A DNA stretch of 7,663 nucleotides from Bacillota bacterium (GTDB lineage: Bacteria; Bacillota; Bacilli; Bacillales; Cytobacillaceae). Each line of letters starts with the position of its first letter. Position 1 is the first letter of the stretch. Positions 6,368 to 7,663 of the stretch are shown piece by piece. Below the pieces are notes generated by a model. That model saw only the letters and a list, made by a program, of their open reading frames with translations. It was not told the DNA's origin and did no database searches. Position numbers and translations under genes: made by a program. The DNA is taken from assembly GCA_030705745.1 (NCBI GenBank), contig JAUZPT010000126.1, forward strand, positions 1-7,663. The letters run 5' to 3'.

Positions 6368-7300
6368 ATGAAAGTAGTAAACAATATTGCAGATTTAATA
6401 GGAGATACACCTCTTCTCAAATTAAATCGGATCGTTCCCGAAAACAGTGCCTCCGTTTATTTAAAGCTTGAATATTTCAATCCAAGTAAAAGCGTAAAAG
6501 ACCGTGCTGCGTATAATATGATGATCGAGGCTGAAAAGGCGGGCTTGCTAAAGAAAGGTTCGACGATCATTGAACCAACAAGCGGAAATACTGGGATCGG
6601 CATCGCGATGAATGCAGCGGCTCGTGGCTATAAATCCATCCTTGTCATGCCGGATACCATGACAAAGGAGCGGATTAATCTTCTAAAAGCATATGGTGCG
6701 GAAGTCGTGCTGACTCCAGGGGACGAAAAAATGCCCGGAGCCATTCGAAAAGCACAGGAGCTTGTAGCCCAAATTGACAATAGTTTTATGCCGATGCAAT
6801 TTGAAAATGCAGCAAATCCGGAAGCCCACCGAAAGTCAACGGCACTAGAAATCATTGAAGCAATGAAACAAATTAATAAGCCCTTATCCGCGTTTGTGGC
6901 CACTGCTGGAACAGGCGGCACGATCACAGGAACAGGCGAGGTGCTGAAAGAACATTTTAAGGACATCTCTATCCATGTCGTCGAACCGAAGGGCTCTCCT
7001 GTTTTATCCGGAGGTAAGCCAGGGAAACACAAATTGGTCGGCACGAGCCCTGGTTTCATTCCGCAAATTTTAAATCAGGATGTGTACGATGAAATCCATC
7101 AAATCAGCGATAAAGATGCCTATGAAATTGTACATCGTCTCGCCCGGGAGGAAGGCATTCTCGTCGGTCCTTCGTCTGGCGGAGCTTGCTTTGCAGCCAT
7201 TGAAGTAGCAAAACGGCTTACACCCGATGATGTGGTCATCTGCATCGCCTGTGATACGGGAGAAAGATATTTATCGAGCGATTTGTTTGAATTCGAATAA
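6368..7300 (+). CDS. ytkP: Cysteine synthase family protein (O-acetylserine sulfhydrylase-like, YtkP-type)
   Basis: This 310-residue PLP enzyme has fold type II and belongs to the CysK/CysM family, which makes cysteine from O-acetylserine and sulfide. K44 in NPSKSVKDR (38-46) is the Schiff-base lysine. TSGNTG (71-76) is the substrate-carboxylate loop, GTGGT (181-185) the PLP-phosphate loop, and GPSSGG (267-272) contains the serine that contacts the pyridine nitrogen. The C-terminus has DTGERYLS (296-303), so it is intact. The segment HKLVGTSPGFIP (221-232) departs from the CysK form HKIQGIGAGFIP as I remember it. Together with position, this favours the paralogue YtkP over housekeeping CysK, so the exact substrate is uncertain. 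GGAAG (6356-6360) sits 7 bases before the ATG. The gene is divergent from ytlQ. A ytlP gene, which I recall lying between them in B. subtilis, is absent here. Transcription probably ends at the hairpin within the downstream IS remnant. Confidence 0.9.
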   Translation: MKVVNNIADLIGDTPLLKLNRIVPENSASVYLKLEYFNPSKSVKDRAAYNMMIEAEKAGLLKKGSTIIEPTSGNTGIGIAMNAAARGYKSILVMPDTMTKERINLLKAYGAEVVLTPGDEKMPGAIRKAQELVAQIDNSFMPMQFENAANPEAHRKSTALEIIEAMKQINKPLSAFVATAGTGGTITGTGEVLKEHFKDISIHVVEPKGSPVLSGGKPGKHKLVGTSPGFIPQILNQDVYDEIHQISDKDAYEIVHRLAREEGILVGPSSGGACFAAIEVAKRLTPDDVVICIACDTGERYLSSDLFEFE

Positions 7301-7302
7301 CA

Positions 7303-7318
7303 AAAAGCGCAAGCGCCT
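7303..7318. repeat. Short GCGC-AA-GCGC palindrome, possible truncated Bacillaceae intergenic repeat
   Basis: Immediately after the cysteine synthase stop codon lies AAAAGCGCAAGCGCC. I remember this motif as the head of abundant palindromic intergenic repeats in Bacillaceae genomes. Here it breaks off after about 16 bases and is followed at once by the IS remnant, as if the repeat had been interrupted. Recognition from memory only. Confidence 0.3.
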
Positions 7319-7338
7319 ATTTTACTTCTGATAATGCC

Positions 7339-7363
7339 AAAAAGGAACCCCTTCCAGGTTCCT
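7339..7363 (-). terminator. Hairpin with T-run on the minus strand at the IS end
   Basis: On the minus strand AGGAACC (7357-7363) pairs with GGTTCCT (7343-7349) around a 7-base loop and runs into T residues (7339-7343). It falls inside the last codons of the transposase remnant and would stop minus-strand transcription leaving the element toward the cysteine synthase gene. Confidence 0.5.
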
Positions 7364-7364
7364 C

Positions 7365-7403
7365 AGATTGTCGAGAAAGGGTACTTTCTCGGCAATCTTT
7401 TTT
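7365..7403 (+). terminator. Strong terminator for the cysteine synthase transcript, within the IS remnant
   Basis: AGATTGTCGAGAAAG (7365-7379) pairs with CTTTCTCGGCAATCT (7384-7398) as a 15-bp stem with one T-G wobble and a GGTA loop, followed by a T run to 7403. It is the first good plus-strand terminator after the cysteine synthase gene (stop at 7300), yet it lies in antisense orientation inside the transposase C-terminal codons, so it seems to be supplied by the IS. Confidence 0.72.
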
Positions 7404-7663
7404 AGATTTTGGCAAGCTGCAGTAAGAAGAACCTGTTCGTAAGCATTCTTCAATCCCCGTAACCGACAGTAGTGAAGCCCTGCGAAGCTTCGCTCAATTT
7501 TCTCATTCCTAAATTTATAAAGCATTTTTCCAGATTTAGATAAGCGATTTAACCTTACCTTTTCCTTATGCTCCTCCCATACATGTCGTGAAACCACTTT
7601 TACTTACCAATTCATCAATTGAAACAAATTCATATTCAATTTGGTCAGACTCTTTTGGTTTAA

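Larger units (their letters stand above)
7322..7661 (-). pseudogene. Decayed IS1182-family transposase (N- and C-terminal pieces fused, out of frame)
   Basis: Reading the minus strand from 7661 gives KPKESDQIEYEFVSIDELV, ending near 7605, which resembles the N-terminal 'EFVSIDELVP' segment of IS1182-type transposases. After a junction with a one-base frame change and an in-frame TAA (7604-7606), the C-terminal part begins KVVSRHVWEEHKEKVRLNRL (from 7600) and runs to the TAA at 7322. It retains YKFRNEKIERSFA and GLHYCRLRGLKNAYEQVLLT, typical of the family's last catalytic region. Between SFA and GLHYC about six residues that relatives carry (a D.KELH-like stretch) are missing in frame, removing the lysine of the conserved E(6)K pair. 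The first GTG at 7595-7597 is only a chance start. The protein is certainly not a functional transposase. Similarity is recognised by eye, not by search. Confidence 0.75.
7319..7663 (-). mobile_element. IS1182-family insertion sequence remnant, internally deleted
   Basis: The C-terminal coding end of an IS1182-type transposase (7322-7600) is joined near 7600-7607 to a fragment of the same family's N-terminus (to 7661, leaving the window). Several hundred codons of the middle are missing. The right end lies close to 7322, just after the cysteine synthase gene; the left end is outside the window. I could not identify terminal inverted repeats or a target duplication. It cannot encode its own transposase, but could be mobilised by an intact copy if both ends survive. 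Confidence 0.68.

Noticed and set aside
6628..7059. 143-codon minus-strand frame inside the cysteine synthase gene
   Set aside because: It is antisense to a gene with all PLP-enzyme motifs intact; its length reflects codon bias of the sense gene, and there is no ribosome binding site or family resemblance.
1..7663. CRISPR array, tRNA/rRNA genes, toxin-antitoxin or phage-defence module
   Set aside because: No regularly spaced repeats, no cloverleaf or rRNA sequence, and every sizeable gene has a housekeeping-type assignment.

Overview
The window looks like a low-GC Firmicute chromosome, most likely a Bacillaceae member. The evidence is strong purine-rich ribosome binding sites, moderate AT bias, and a gene order that I recognise from memory as matching the trmB-ytzH-ytmP-amyX-ytlR-ytlQ-(ytlP)-ytkP block of Bacillus subtilis. 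I could not run a search, so the orthology calls rest on recognised motifs, length and synteny.

Layout. The left edge (1-368, minus) holds the N-terminal two-thirds or so of trmB, a tRNA m7G46 methyltransferase, cut by the window edge. A divergent small gene, ytzH (539-817, plus), runs tail-to-tail into ytmP (819-1592, minus). YtmP is a choline-kinase/APH-fold protein and the Bacillus relative of the pneumococcal cell-cycle regulator CcrZ. A 334-base gap (1593-1926) holds the amyX terminator and a doubtful 58-codon reading frame that overlaps the TTG start of ytmP. Next come amyX (type I pullulanase), ytlR (diacylglycerol-kinase-family lipid kinase) and ytlQ (unknown, possibly a degenerate NERD-like fold), all on the minus strand. 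ytlR and amyX overlap by 14 bases, so at least these two look translationally coupled. A divergent promoter region (6114-6367) separates ytlQ from a cysteine-synthase-family gene (6368-7300, plus). The right edge carries a decayed, internally deleted IS1182-type transposase remnant whose 3' end contains two hairpins that look like transcription terminators in opposite directions.

The genes are mostly housekeeping: tRNA modification, alpha-glucan debranching, lipid phosphorylation, cysteine metabolism, and probably cell-cycle control. No defence system, CRISPR array, tRNA, rRNA or clearly new multi-gene system is visible. The points most worth a second look are the 7-1-7 palindrome inside the predicted promoter of the cysteine synthase gene, the NERD-like but catalytically empty core of YtlQ, the structure of the IS remnant and its terminators, and the unexplained frame upstream of ytmP.
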